DNA of 64,000 nt from Hordeum vulgare subsp. vulgare (Eukaryota > Streptophyta > Magnoliopsida > Poales > Poaceae): contig NC_058521.1 in NCBI RefSeq assembly GCF_904849725.1, positions 341,418,638-341,482,637 of the forward strand. Reading direction: 5' to 3'. Below the pieces are notes generated by a model, which worked only from the letters and a program-made list of their open reading frames with translations, searched no databases and was not told where the DNA came from. Shown in pieces: positions 10,991 to 21,816 of this stretch. The position numbers and the translations under genes were made by a program. The first letter of the stretch is position 1. Each line of letters opens with the position of its first letter.

Positions 10991-13900
10991 TTGGTAAGAA
11001 ATTGGGATTTACTTGACGGATTTGTGACACACCACCATCACCACCACCACCACTTCCTTGTAGTCTGTAGGTTCATATTCTTTTGTGTTCCTGTTGCTGC
11101 TAACCATGCTAAGATCACACGCGAGGAGATCGACCTGGAGAACCTGACCAACCGGGAGCTCCGTGATAAATTTCAGCAAATGATGTGTGACCAGGTACAT
11201 GATTTCGTGACCACCTTTGGAGAGGCCATGGACAAGCTCGAAGGTATAGGGAAGAAATTCGACACCAAGATGAATGCCAAGTTCAATGAGGTGCTTGCCG
11301 TTTACCACCACCACCTGCAGCTTCTGTCTCTATCCAATTAAAACCACAACGGCTACGAGCGCGACGTGTGCGTGTCGGCCAAGTGTAGAATTTTGGTCTT
11401 GTTGCTACTACTATTGCTGCTGCTCCTCCTGCTGCTACTGCAGTGGTTTCTATGGCTGAGAAGAATGAGGATTATGATGGTGATTACAATGATGAGGGAG
11501 AGGTTGCTCCAGTTCAGCACCAGGAACAACAACCACCTCGACAAACCGTCGGTCGTCCACATGGATACAATCGCAATGGTAGGGATGCAACACACCCTCA
11601 GGTACAGGATCATGACCATCTCCCTAAACTTAAATTGAATATTCCTACTTTTGATGGTCGATATGTTCATGATATCTATCTTACTTGGGAGTTAGAAACA
11701 GAGTAACATTTTACATGCTTGCAATTTCCTGAAGATAGACGTGTTGCTGCTCCTGTTTGTTCTTTCACTAGTTTTGCTTGTGTTTGGTGGTCTAAATATT
11801 GTTGAATACATCATGCTAATATTCCAACTACTTGGGATGCTTTCAAAACTGCTATGCATACTCGTTGGGTTCCACCATATGATCAACGTGAATTACTTCA
11901 AAACATACAACGTTTAAGACAAGGAAAAAAGTCTGTAGAAGAATATTATCAGGAATTACAAACTGAAATGATTAGATGTGGTATTGTTGAGGACAATGAA
12001 GCTATGCTTGCACCTTTTATAGGTGGATTAAATAGAGATATTCAAACTAATATAGAATATAAGGATTATAACACTATCACTTGTTTATTCCATCTTGCTT
12101 GCAAAGCTGAACGTGGAGTGCAGGATCGACAGGCATTGGCGAGAACTAATTTTTCTGCAGGTCGCACTTCCTCATGGACGCCACGAACCACATCTACTTC
12201 CACATGCCCTCCTATATCAGCACCGCCTACTTCAGCCGCCAATTCCACCAAAGATACCAGGAAACAGGCCCCTGCCCCACCCTTCGCCAATAGCACACCT
12301 TCCGGGCCCACAGAGAGCTCTTCTTCATCCATGGCATCCACAGGGAAAACGCATGAGGTTATTTGTCGTCGTTGCAAGGGTGGAGGTCATTATGCGAGAG
12401 AGTGGCCATCCAAGCGCGTGATGATTATTACTCAGGATGGTGGATATGACTCCGATAGTGATTATGACGAGGAGACTCTAGCTCTTATTGCAAGTGAAGA
12501 ACGGGGTGTCGATGATACTGAACAAGAGACACACTACATGGCTTCTGACTAAGCTGACAGGAATGAAAGCTTAGTTGCTCAACGTGTTTTAAGTGTGCAG
12601 TTAACACAGGCTGAGCAAAATCAGAGGCACAACTTGTTCCATACAAAAGGAGTTGTAAAGGAACGTTCTGTTCGCGTCATCATCGATGGAGGGAGTTGCA
12701 ACAACTTAGCTAGCATGCATATTGTGGAGAAGTTGTCTCTCACCACCAGACCACATCCTCATCCTTATTATATGCAGTGGTTCAACAATAGTGGCAAGTT
12801 TAAGGTAACACGTACTGTTCGTGTGCATTTTAGCATTGCTACATATTCTGTTTTTGTTGATTGTGATGTGGTACCCATGAAAGCATGCTCCGTTTTACTT
12901 GGTAGACCATGGCAATTTGATAAAAAAATTGTACACCATGGTAGAACAAATCAGTATACACTTATTCATAAGCATCAAAATATAACTTTGCTTCCTATTT
13001 CTACTGAGCAAATTATGAAAGATGGCATTGCTAGAGCTAGTAAAGCAAAACACGACCTACATAATAGTGAAAATCAGATTGTAGTGAACGAATTTGAGCA
13101 ACACAATAGGCCTAATATATCATCATCTAGTGTTGCATTTGAAATCAAACTGAAGAGTGGTTGTTTACTAGCCACTAAATCTGTTATTACTCATTTGTAT
13201 ATTACTACATCTATTTTCTATGCTTTCGTATGCAAAGAGGTATTATTTTCATTTGAGGACATGCCACCCTCTTTTCCTCCTGCTGTCATTAACATTTTGT
13301 AGGAGTTCGTTGACGTCTTTCCACAAGACGTGCCACCAGGATTACCACCTATTAGAGGCATTGAGCATCAGATTGACTTAATTCCCGGTGCATCGCTACC
13401 CAACCATGCACCATACCGTACCAATCCAAAGGAGACGAAGGAGATTATGTGTCAAGTACAGGAGTTGCTCCACAAAGGTTATATACGTGAATCTCTTAGT
13501 CCTTGTGCTGTTCCTATTATTCTAGTGCCGAAAAAGGATGGTACACCGCGTATGTGTGTTGATTGTAGAGGCATTAATTATATTACTATTCGTTATCGTC
13601 ATCCTATTCCTAGTCTAGATGACATGCTTGATGAATTATGTGGCTCTACAATTTTCTCCAAAGTTGATTTGCATAGTGGATACCATCAAATTCGCATGAA
13701 ACTGGGAGATGAATGGAAAACGGCATTTAAAACTAAGTTTGGCTTTTATGGGTGGTTAGTTATGCCTTTTGGATTGAATAATGCACCTAGCACATTCATG
13801 AGATTAATGAATGAGGTTTTACGTGCTTTCATTGGACGATTTGTGGTAGTCTACTTTGATGATATACTGATTTGTAGCACATCTTTGGAGGAACATTTGG

Positions 13901-14620
13901 ATCATTTGTATGCTGTTTTTATTGCTCTACCTGATGCACGTTCATTTGGTAACCTTGGGGAGTGCACCTTTTGCATAGACAAAGTATCTTTTCTTGGCTA
14001 TGTTGTTTCTCCACAGGGAATCTTTTCTTGGCTATGTTGTTTCTCCACAGGGAATTGAAGTTGATAAAGCCAAGATTGAAGCTATTGAGAGTTGTCCGCA
14101 GCCAAAAATGGTCACACAAGTGAGGAGTTTCCTAGGATTCGCCGAGTTTTATAGGCGTTTTGTGAGAGATTTAAGCACTATTGCTGCACCTCTCAATGAG
14201 CTTACAAAGAAGGATGTGCCTAATTCTTGGGGTACCTCACAGGAAGAAGCCATCACGGTTTTTAAACATAAGTTAACACATGCTCCTTTACTCCAACTTT
14301 CTGATTTTAATAAGGCTTTCGAGCTTGAATGTGATGCTAGTGGAATTGGATTAGGTGGTGTCTTATTACAAGATAGTTAACCTCTTGCTTACTTTTCTGA
14401 AAAATTAAGTGGGCCGAGTGTGAATTATTCTACTTATGATAAGGAATTATATGCTCTTTTTCGGACTTTGGAAACATTGCAACATTGTTTATGGCCCAAA
14501 GAATTTTCATACATTCTGATCATGAATCTTTGAAACATATTAAAAGTCAAGCAAAACTGAACCGTAGACATGCTAAATGGGTTGAATTATTTTTTGGAAT
14601 TAGATTATAACTACCGGCAT
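10991..14620 (+). pseudogene. CRM-like gag-PR-RT-RNase H, frameshifted and lacking integrase
   Basis: Gag starts near 10991 and contains a run of eight histidines just after the start. The frame shifts near 11290 and then continues in one frame with stops near 11390, 11704, 12550 and 13300. A Gag domain covers about 11620-12130. The zinc knuckle near 12364 reads CRRCKGGGHYAREW, with Trp in place of the last Cys, so it is probably broken. The protease motif is IIDGGSCN (near 12685), the usual form in this clade as I recall it. RT has VYFDD (near 13850) and is followed by a 34-base duplication that shifts the frame. RNase H begins near 14320 (LECDASG) and decays by about 14600. Integrase is absent. 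RT sequence (PPGLPPIRGIEHQIDLIPG) is typical of CRM/Cereba-type centromeric elements of grasses. Confidence 0.85.
13987..14054 (+). repeat. 34-bp tandem duplication causing a frameshift in CRM-like RT
   Basis: The segment TCTTTTCTTGGCTATG...GGGAA at 13987-14020 is repeated exactly at 14021-14054. Its length is not a multiple of three, so the RT frame before it continues in a different frame after it, as seen in the translations. Confidence 0.95.
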
Positions 14621-14624
14621 GATT

Positions 14625-14865
14625 TTTTTATTGTTGTTGTAGTAGTTGTTCTTGTTAGTAGTTTTAGTGGTAGTAGTTTTAGTAGTTGTTCTTGTTTGTA
14701 GTTTTAGTAGTTTTTCTTGTTAGTAGTTTTAGTAGTTTTATTAGTTGTTCTTGTTAGTAGTTTTAGTGGTAGATTTAGTAGGTAGTTTAGTGGTAGATTT
14801 TGTTTTGTTAATTATTGGTAGCTTGTTAAATTAGTTAGGTTAGTTAGTTAGCTTGGTTAGTTAGG
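14625..14865 (+). repeat. GT/TAG-rich degenerate minisatellite
   Basis: The strand is built from variants of TAGTTGTTCTTGTTAG and AGTTTTAGTGG, without any gene. It starts where recognisable CRM-like coding sequence ends and may mark the junction with the CACTA element. Confidence 0.6.
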
Positions 14866-15500
14866 TGGAGGATGAGAAGAGGAGAAGAGGACGAGGAGGA
14901 GGACGAGAAGAGGAGAAGAAGAAGAGGAGTAGGAGGAGGAGGAGGATGAGAAGAAAAAGAAGAAGAAGAAGAGGAGAAGAAAAAAATAAGAAGGAGAAGA
15001 AGAAGAATAAGAAGAAGAAGAAGAAGAAAAAAAATAAGTTGGAGACGAAGTAAAGAAGAAGAGAAGAAGAGAATAAGAAAACAGTAAGAAGGACAAGTTA
15101 GTTAGCTAGATTCTTTTTTAGTTACTTGGTGGTAGATTCTGTTTTTGTTATTTTTTTTGCTATTTAGTGCTTGTTTAGCGATAGGTTTAGTTAGCTTGGT
15201 TAGTTAGGTTAGTCAATTACTTAGCTTAATAGAAAGAATAGGAAGAAGAAGAAGAGGAGGAGGAGGAGAAGAGGAGAAGAGGAGGAGGAGAAGAAGAACA
15301 AGAAGAAGAAGAATAAGAAGAGGAGGAGAAGACAAAAATAAGAAGGAGAAGAAGAAAAGAAGAAGAAAAGAAGAAGAGAAGAAGAGAAGAAGAATACCTT
15401 CTCCTCCTCCTTCTTCTCCTCCTCCTCCTTCTCCTTCTTCTTGATTTCTTCTTCTTCTCCTCCTCCTCCTCTTTCTTCTCCTCTATCTTATTCTCCTTAC
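14866..15500 (+). repeat. Polypurine then polypyrimidine tracts left of the CACTA genes
   Basis: Almost pure purine (GAA/GAG/GGA triplets) at about 14866-15090 and 15230-15396 is followed by almost pure pyrimidine (CTT/CTC) at 15397-15500. The Lys/Arg/Glu-rich and Ser/Phe-rich ORFs here are composition artefacts. The switch near 15397 forms an inverted repeat. The same design recurs to the right of the genes at 21830-24340. Confidence 0.8.
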
Positions 15501-15655
15501 CTTATTTTCCCCAACAATGAGATAATTATCCCATTTAGCTACAAAATGGCATAAAACCTTGGGTAGCTCATGAATACTATATTCTTAAATTTTTTTTCCT
15601 CTAAAATGACATAATTAGAATATTTGTGTTGATCGGGTGGATTTACATGTGATAG
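15500..15655 (+). repeat. Left copy of the CACTA array spacer
   Basis: This segment contains CCCCAACAATGAGATAATT, CCCATTTAGCTACAAAATGG and related words. It matches the spacer of the right-hand array (for example near 21864 and 23011), so both sides belong to the same element. Confidence 0.7.
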
Positions 15656-18061
15656 TTGTCTCATCGCTGTGAGGTGTGCTCTGCGAAGACCTCCCCGTGC
15701 GTTTTAAGCCTAATTATACGGTGTGGACATTTCATGGTGAGTCTATACAACGCACAAGAGCTGAGGTGGTCCGTCGTCGCACGGACGAGCATGGTACCGG
15801 GATCGAAGACATGGTGCAAGACTTTGATGATGCTCGGGATTCGGAAGATGAGATGGAGGAATATGCAAAGGCCTTTTATGAAATGTTGGAGTCTTCAAAA
15901 CATCCTCTCCATGAGCACACTGAGCTCTGTCAGCTGGATACAATTGCACAAGTAATGGCTCTGAAGGCTTAGTTCAAGTTGGGAAGAGAATGCTACGACG
16001 CGATGATGACACTATTTGGACGCTTCCTACCCAAAGGCCATGTCATGCCTGTAAACATGTACTAGTCGAACAAAATACTTCGTGTACTTAAGATGCCCTA
16101 TGAGAAGATAGATGCATGTGAGAAAGGATGTGTCTAATTTAGGAAGGAGTATGCACACTTGGACTATTGTCCCAATTGCGAGTCTTGCAGGTATCTTGTG
16201 GTAGACAACGGTATGGGTGAGAAGAGGCAGACCAAAATCGCAGTTAGTGTTCTTCGGTATATGCCAATCGTACCAATACTTCAACGTCTTTTCATGGTCG
16301 AAGAGACAGCCAGACAGATGACATGGCAAAAATTGGGCAAAAGAACCGAACTAGATGCGGATGAGAATAAGATGGTGGTACACACATCGGATGGGGAAGC
16401 GTGGAAACCTTTCGATGGATTGCATCAGGATAAAGTGGCAGATCCATGGAATCCTCGAGTCCGCGTCGCCACAGATGGTTTTAATCCCTTCGTCATGACG
16501 GTAACCCAATACAGTTGTTGGCCTGTATTTGTCATTCCACTCAATCTCCCCCCCCCCCCCGGGCAGATTATGCAAAGAAAGAACATATTTCTGACGTTGA
16601 TAATTCCAGGGCCCAATTATCCGGGGAAGAATATGAATGTGTATCTGCAACCGCTTAAGGATGAATTGGAAGAAGCTTGGGATAATGGGTTCAAGACATA
16701 CGATGCTGCTAGAAAATAAAACTTCAAAATGCATGTGTGGTACATGTACTCTATGCATAACTTGCCAGCGTATGCGCTATTCTCTGGATGGTGTGTGCAT
16801 GGAAGGTTCCCGTGCGCCCAATGCAAGGCAGCTCTTCAGTTTCATTGGTTGCGGGAGGGTCGGAAGTATTCTTGCTTTGACTTGCATAGACAGTTCCTGG
16901 ATCCTAACCATTAGTTTAGAAAAGACAAGAAGAACTTTACCAAAGGTAAAGTTGTCAAAAACTTGGCACCACCTGCATTGACAGGCCAACAGATCCTGGA
17001 TCAGTAAAACGCCCTCGAGCCTGATCCAGAGCGTCCAGGGTATTTCAAGGGGTATAATTCAAAACACGCCTGGACTCACAAGCCATGCTTCTGGGATCTG
17101 CCTTACTTCAAAGACCTCCTTCTTCCACACAATATCGACATGATGCACACTGAAAATAATATCGGAGAGGCTATTTTTGGTACAATGTTCGACATAGATG
17201 GGAAGACAAAGGATAATACTAAGGCTAGAGTCGATCAAGAGACACTATGTCATAGACCGTTACAAAACATGCGAGAAGGCAAAGGAAAGCAGAAGTGGTC
17301 GAAGCCAAAGGCCTGGTTCAATCTTGGAAGGCCAGCTATGAGGGAAATTACCTTGTGGGTCCAAATGCACTTGATGTTCCCCGATGGGTATGCAGCGAAT
17401 CTAAAGAGGGGAGCGAGTCTTGAAAAATTAAAAATCTTTGGTCTCATGAGTCATGATTGGAACATATGGCTAGAGCGGGGAATGTCGGTGATGTTACGTG
17501 GCTTTATTCCTGAGGATGAATGGCTAGTACTGGCGGAGCTGAGCTATTTCTTCCGTGTTCTTTGTGCGAAAGAATTGTCGCCTGGCGTGGTAGAAGACAT
17601 GGAGGAGTTTGCGCGGAGTTTTTGTGCAAGTTAGAGAAGATCTTTCCATCGGGCTTCTTTAATCCAATGCAGCATTTGATTTTACATCTACCGACCGAGG
17701 CAAGATTGGGTGGGCCCGTGTAAGATCGTTGGTGCTATGCAACTGAGAGGATGCAGAAGACCCTTCGAGCTAAATGTAAAAATAAGCGTAGAATTGAAGC
17801 ATCGATGGCTGAGGCATTCATTACTAAGGAGGTGGCAAACTTTGTGACAACACACTACGAAGCCAAAAATCATCATTTGCATAATCCGAAGCCTCGGCAC
17901 AATGATGCAGACCCTAAAAAAGGTAGGTCCAACCTCAGCCTATTCAAAGGGAAGCTTGCACCAGGCGGTGCTTCGGAACCAATAACATTGGATGTCCAAG
18001 AATGGAGGAACATTTCGTTGTATATCTTCAACAACCTAATAGAAATGCGGTCGTACATCGA

Positions 18062-18134
18062 GTGAGTTCTAGGCACATTTTCCCGTAACTTCTAATTCAT
18101 TTGAACTGCTCTTATTCCCGGATATTTCAAACAG
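18062..18134 (+). other. Predicted intron in TNP2-type gene
   Basis: The intron starts GTGAGTTC and ends AACAG. Removing it joins the frame ending at 18061 to an open exon at 18135-18255, splitting one codon. Confidence 0.6.
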
Positions 18135-18255
18135 CCGTTACGTTGCCAAATTCTCGGATGGAGCGGTGATCGAAAATGATTCTGTCGAAGAGTATGAGCT
18201 TCTGTCAAAGACAGGAGACGGCTATCCCGGTTTCATCTCTTGGTTCAAACAAACG

Positions 18256-18335
18256 GTAATTATCAATAATGGACCATTTCATTTCTTGGTCTAACTTGCG
18301 GCTAATGTAACAATCGTTTCGTATTAAACTTGTAG
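18256..18335 (+). other. Predicted intron in TNP2-type gene
   Basis: It starts GTAATTAT and ends CTTGTAG. Removal keeps the frame from the 18135-18255 exon into the 18336-19148 exon. Confidence 0.65.
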
Positions 18336-19148
18336 GCTAATTCGGAGTCTATGGACGGCGAATTGAGACAAGTCGCTAACGGTTTTGACTATAAGGTCCG
18401 TTCATTTGAGAAATACAACATCAACGGGTATCTCTTTCGTACCTTTGGCAAAGAGCTATCTATGCCCGACCGGAAATCTACAAATTGTGGTGTCTCTGCT
18501 ATCGGCGAAGGTGTTATCGAGTATTATGGAAGAGTTGAAGGAATTTATGAACTTCAACTCTATGGTGAAAACGCACCGAACGTCGTAGTCTTCAAATGTT
18601 TTCGGTTCCACCAGAAGGAGACTAGAAGGACTCATGAACATATAGGACTAGTCATAATCAATCCAAACACCCATTTAGATGTTCCCGATGTCTATACTAC
18701 GGCTCAACAGGCGACCCAAGTTTTTTATCTACCATGGGCATGCCAAACGGATAAGAATCTGGAAGGTTGGTATGTTGGTTATGAAGTGCCGCCACATGTC
18801 AGACCACCTCTCCCAAATGAACAGGATTATGAACCTCACATTAACCCAGACACATATGATGGAGAATTCTTCCAAGAAACACGTCTTTCCAACAACCGTT
18901 TCAAGAACCGCCGTGCTTCACACAAGAACATGGAAGTAGACATCGACAATGAATCTGACTCTAGCCCTGAGCCGGAACCAGAAGACCTGGAACTCGTAGA
19001 GGTTACTGATGTGGATGACCTGTTAATGCTTCAACGATTAAAGAAAGGCCTTTCACAACTTCACGCCGTTGAACCTGACGAGCACGTCATTCATGAAGAC
19101 ATGCGTGATAGTGATGATGATGATGCATTTATTGATGATGATTATTAG

Positions 19149-19292
19149 TTTGTAAGATTCACAACTTAAATTATATATATTTTAATCTTTATTATTCATG
19201 TACGTACTATTATTCATGTTAGTTATTCAATTTTTTTATGTTGTACTAATTTCTTTTAATCTTTATCATGGCAGGTCACCAGGTGTTGAAAG
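19149..19292 (+). other. AT-rich gap between the two CACTA genes
   Basis: This short AT-rich spacer (TATATATATT near 19170) has no ORF. It could hold the 3' end of the TNP2-type gene and the start region of the next gene. Confidence 0.4.
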
Positions 19293-21805
19293 ATGGTGGG
19301 CGTTGGTCCAGATCGCTCGACGGGTTCTTCCCAGGCGCCCCGCATGAGGGGTGGTACTTCCCTTCCACCCCTAAGTCTCCGTAGAGCGTTCACAGACAGT
19401 CTGTCGACACCACCTGTGGGTTCTTCTTCGTCGGTGGCATTGCCCACTGGGAGAGGTGTTGGTCGGGTAGGGAAGAAGGGGAAGGGTACCGGGAAAGGTG
19501 GTGGCCGCGGAAGATCCAGGAGAACCGTTGAGCCGTCCTCGCCACCACCACCAGCTCATTTACCCGAGCATAGGACTACTATGGTCGACCCGTTTGCGGT
19601 GGAGACTACGGGGACTCCGTTCCAGAAGCCTGGTGTTGACGGGCATTCATCCCATGAGACTCCGGTCCAGGATCAGCCTCGGGTCGAGGTGCATTCGGCC
19701 CACGAGACTACGCTTCCAGAGGCTTCACCCGACGTGGAGATGACCGGATGCGAGACCTGGCCGGATCGAACCGAGTTGCCGGATTGGACTGAGGGTCGGG
19801 GTGGCTCAGGGGGCGGGGATGGCGGGGATGAGCTTACGGGTAGTGAGGGCGATGTGTAGGTGGACGGGGCCACCGTGCACAAGCGTGGTAGTACACGTCT
19901 CTCGGTCGTGCCAGCTACCCGTGAGCAAAGGCTGTTGATTAGACCTGAAGGAGATAGGTAAGTACATTTACTCTTTTTTTAGCTTTTGCCTTCAAGTTTG
20001 TTCAAATATCTAATGCGTTGACCTTATCATACTGCAGGGGATGGGTTCACCCTCTTGGAGTCCGCAGGCCGAACTCCATCCTTGGTGTGCTTTGCCGGAC
20101 AAATTTCCCGGGGGTTGTCACGTTGCATGGTGAGGGTCAGGTTCCTACACTAGGATTTTCCTGGGAGCACTACCAGGCTATGCATGCCCCACCGGAGGAG
20201 ATTATAGATGGTGTCTTGTGCCACACGAGGGCCGAGATGGTGATCAAGAGCTTTTGGGTAAATTATACTTTCACACAATCTAAAATTAACAATATAGCTA
20301 ATTATTGTACTAATCGGTGTTTTCATGTTTGATTGCAGACCTTCTATAGGTGTGAGGATGGATATGAGGAGGAGGCGGCCAGGGTTCTCGAGGCCGAGTG
20401 TAGGCGGTTACTACAGAACTTACGCCACAAGGCTCGGCCGTAGGCTATTCGAAACTACTACGCCACGCGTGGTATTAAGAAGCAGAAGAAGGATTGCCGC
20501 GGAAAGTTTCCGAAGAAGGAGCAATACATGAAGGTAATTACCTATTCTTAAGTCCTTTTACGTAGTTTTATTGATTTCATTCATAGGCGTAGTGCTCAAA
20601 ATTCTTTCTAATAACTTATAGGTGCCCCCGAGATGGTGTGTGGATAAGATGGATTGTTGGGAGGCGTTGCTTGATGAGTGGTGCACAGGCAGCTGGCGAG
20701 CCATCTACGAGAATGTGAAGGATCGGCGTAGCCAATGCTTGGTGTGCCACACCATCAAGGCAGCGCCAACTTACTTCAGTTCTAACGAAACTGGGTATGT
20801 GATTTTCTTCATGATTCATGCAATTCATTCTTCATGCTAATATTTTGTTCCTCTCTTTTAGGCGCATCACAATAAGACGGATATGTCACACTTGTACGAC
20901 CTTTATGGCATGGCCCATACTGCCTCGTACAAGAAGGAGAAGGCATTCCCTGAGTCTGACCTGGATGATCCCAATAACTTCACCAACATATCATCCCACC
21001 AGAAGCTCGTGGCATACAGGGACGTGGGGAAGGCTACGAAAGGGGATGACTTTAACCCTAGCCAGGAACCTTTGGATCCAGAGCTGGTGATGATATCTGG
21101 TGGCGGGAGGCCCCATGGCTCGATAGCCATTGGAGATGGGATAATACTTTGTCCACTCACTCTCCCGGAGATCAAGGCGTGCCAGTCGAGCAGCTGTCCT
21201 GAGATAACGCGTCGTCCACGGCCAGTCGATCTTGCCATCGAGGTTAGTTGTACGGAGCAAGAACACTTTCATCCATTTCATTATGTGTGTCACCATAGAT
21301 CATTACTTTATATGGTAACGAGGAGTGGTGTTTCAGGCTACTCTTCAGAAAGAGAGATTGGCAAACCAGGCTGCTCTTGAGAAAGAGAGATTGGCAAACC
21401 AGGCTGCTCTTGAGAAAGAGAGATTGGCAAGCCAGGCTTCTCTTGATGAGAGGGACGAAACCACGACACGATTGATTCAGGAGGAGAGGTCCCGGAATGA
21501 GGCGGGTCAACGGGCCCTGTCCGAGCTTTTTGTGGTAAGTTTTTTCACATTAGCCAAATCATGTGTGTAATGTCTGTTTCATTACTAACTAATACGACCC
21601 ACCCTTTAGGGTCTGTGCGAGAAGTGCGGTCAAGTCCCTTCGTCGATGCCCGTCTTCTCTTCGATTGGCACGGTGAGTTTCATTATAAACTAGTATTAAT
21701 AATTGAGTGTCATCATGCTGACTGAGACACTGCAAAATATCTATTCTGCAGAATAACTCCCGAGCGGCATCGCACGACCCTTCTCCAGGTGTTTCTCCTC
21801 CTTGA
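19293..21805 (+). pseudogene. Second CACTA gene, plant transposase (Ptta/En/Spm) type, about 8 exons
   Basis: GT-AG boundaries allow a chain of exons: about 19293-19957, 20038-20257, 20339-20533, 20622-20790, 20862-21242, 21337-21534, 21610-21672 and 21752-21805, ending TGA. The first exon is Gly/Arg/Pro/Ser-rich and low in complexity. The following exons (WVHPLGVRRPN, NFPGVVT, MSHLYDLYGMAH) resemble the plant transposase family found next to TNP2 in CACTA elements, which may bind subterminal repeats. Exon 6 encodes three 11-residue repeats that look like a coiled coil. In-frame stops at 19857-19859 (TAG) and 20441-20443 (TAG) break it. Exon limits are my reading of splice signals and reading frame and have no transcript support. 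Confidence 0.7.
21337..21435 (+). repeat. Three 33-bp in-frame repeats coding 11-residue units
   Basis: Copies lie at 21337-21369, 21370-21402 and 21403-21435, with a degenerate fourth after them. Each encodes a variant of AALEKERLANQ. The alternating charged and hydrophobic pattern suggests a helical coiled coil in the second CACTA protein. Confidence 0.9.
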
Positions 21806-21816
21806 TGACCACTATG

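Larger units (their letters stand above)
15656..19148 (+). pseudogene. CACTA TNP2-type transposase, multi-exon, decayed
   Basis: Plant CACTA elements carry a large TNP2-type protein that is thought to cut the ends. Here one frame can be followed from about 15676 to 17634 with stops (for example 15970, 16717, 16912 and 17632), then another frame from about 17630. Recognisable parts are the transposase core (about 16150-17630), a DUF4218-like region (about 17650-17860) and a DUF4216-like region (about 18580-18790). The C-terminus (18351-19148) is free of stops, very acidic and Asp-rich, and ends with TAG at 19146-19148. Two introns near the 3' end fit GT-AG and keep the frame. A C-homopolymer of about 12 bases near 16549-16560 lies inside the core. 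The 5' start is not certain. Confidence 0.8.

Noticed and set aside
11030..11062. Histidine run as an expression tag or vector sequence
   Set aside because: Mixed CAC/CAT codons in a natural retrotransposon leader; no vector sequence nearby.
14857..15096. Lys/Arg/Glu-rich ORF and Ser/Phe-rich ORF opposite
   Set aside because: They are pure products of GAA/GGA and CTT/CTC repeats, not genes.
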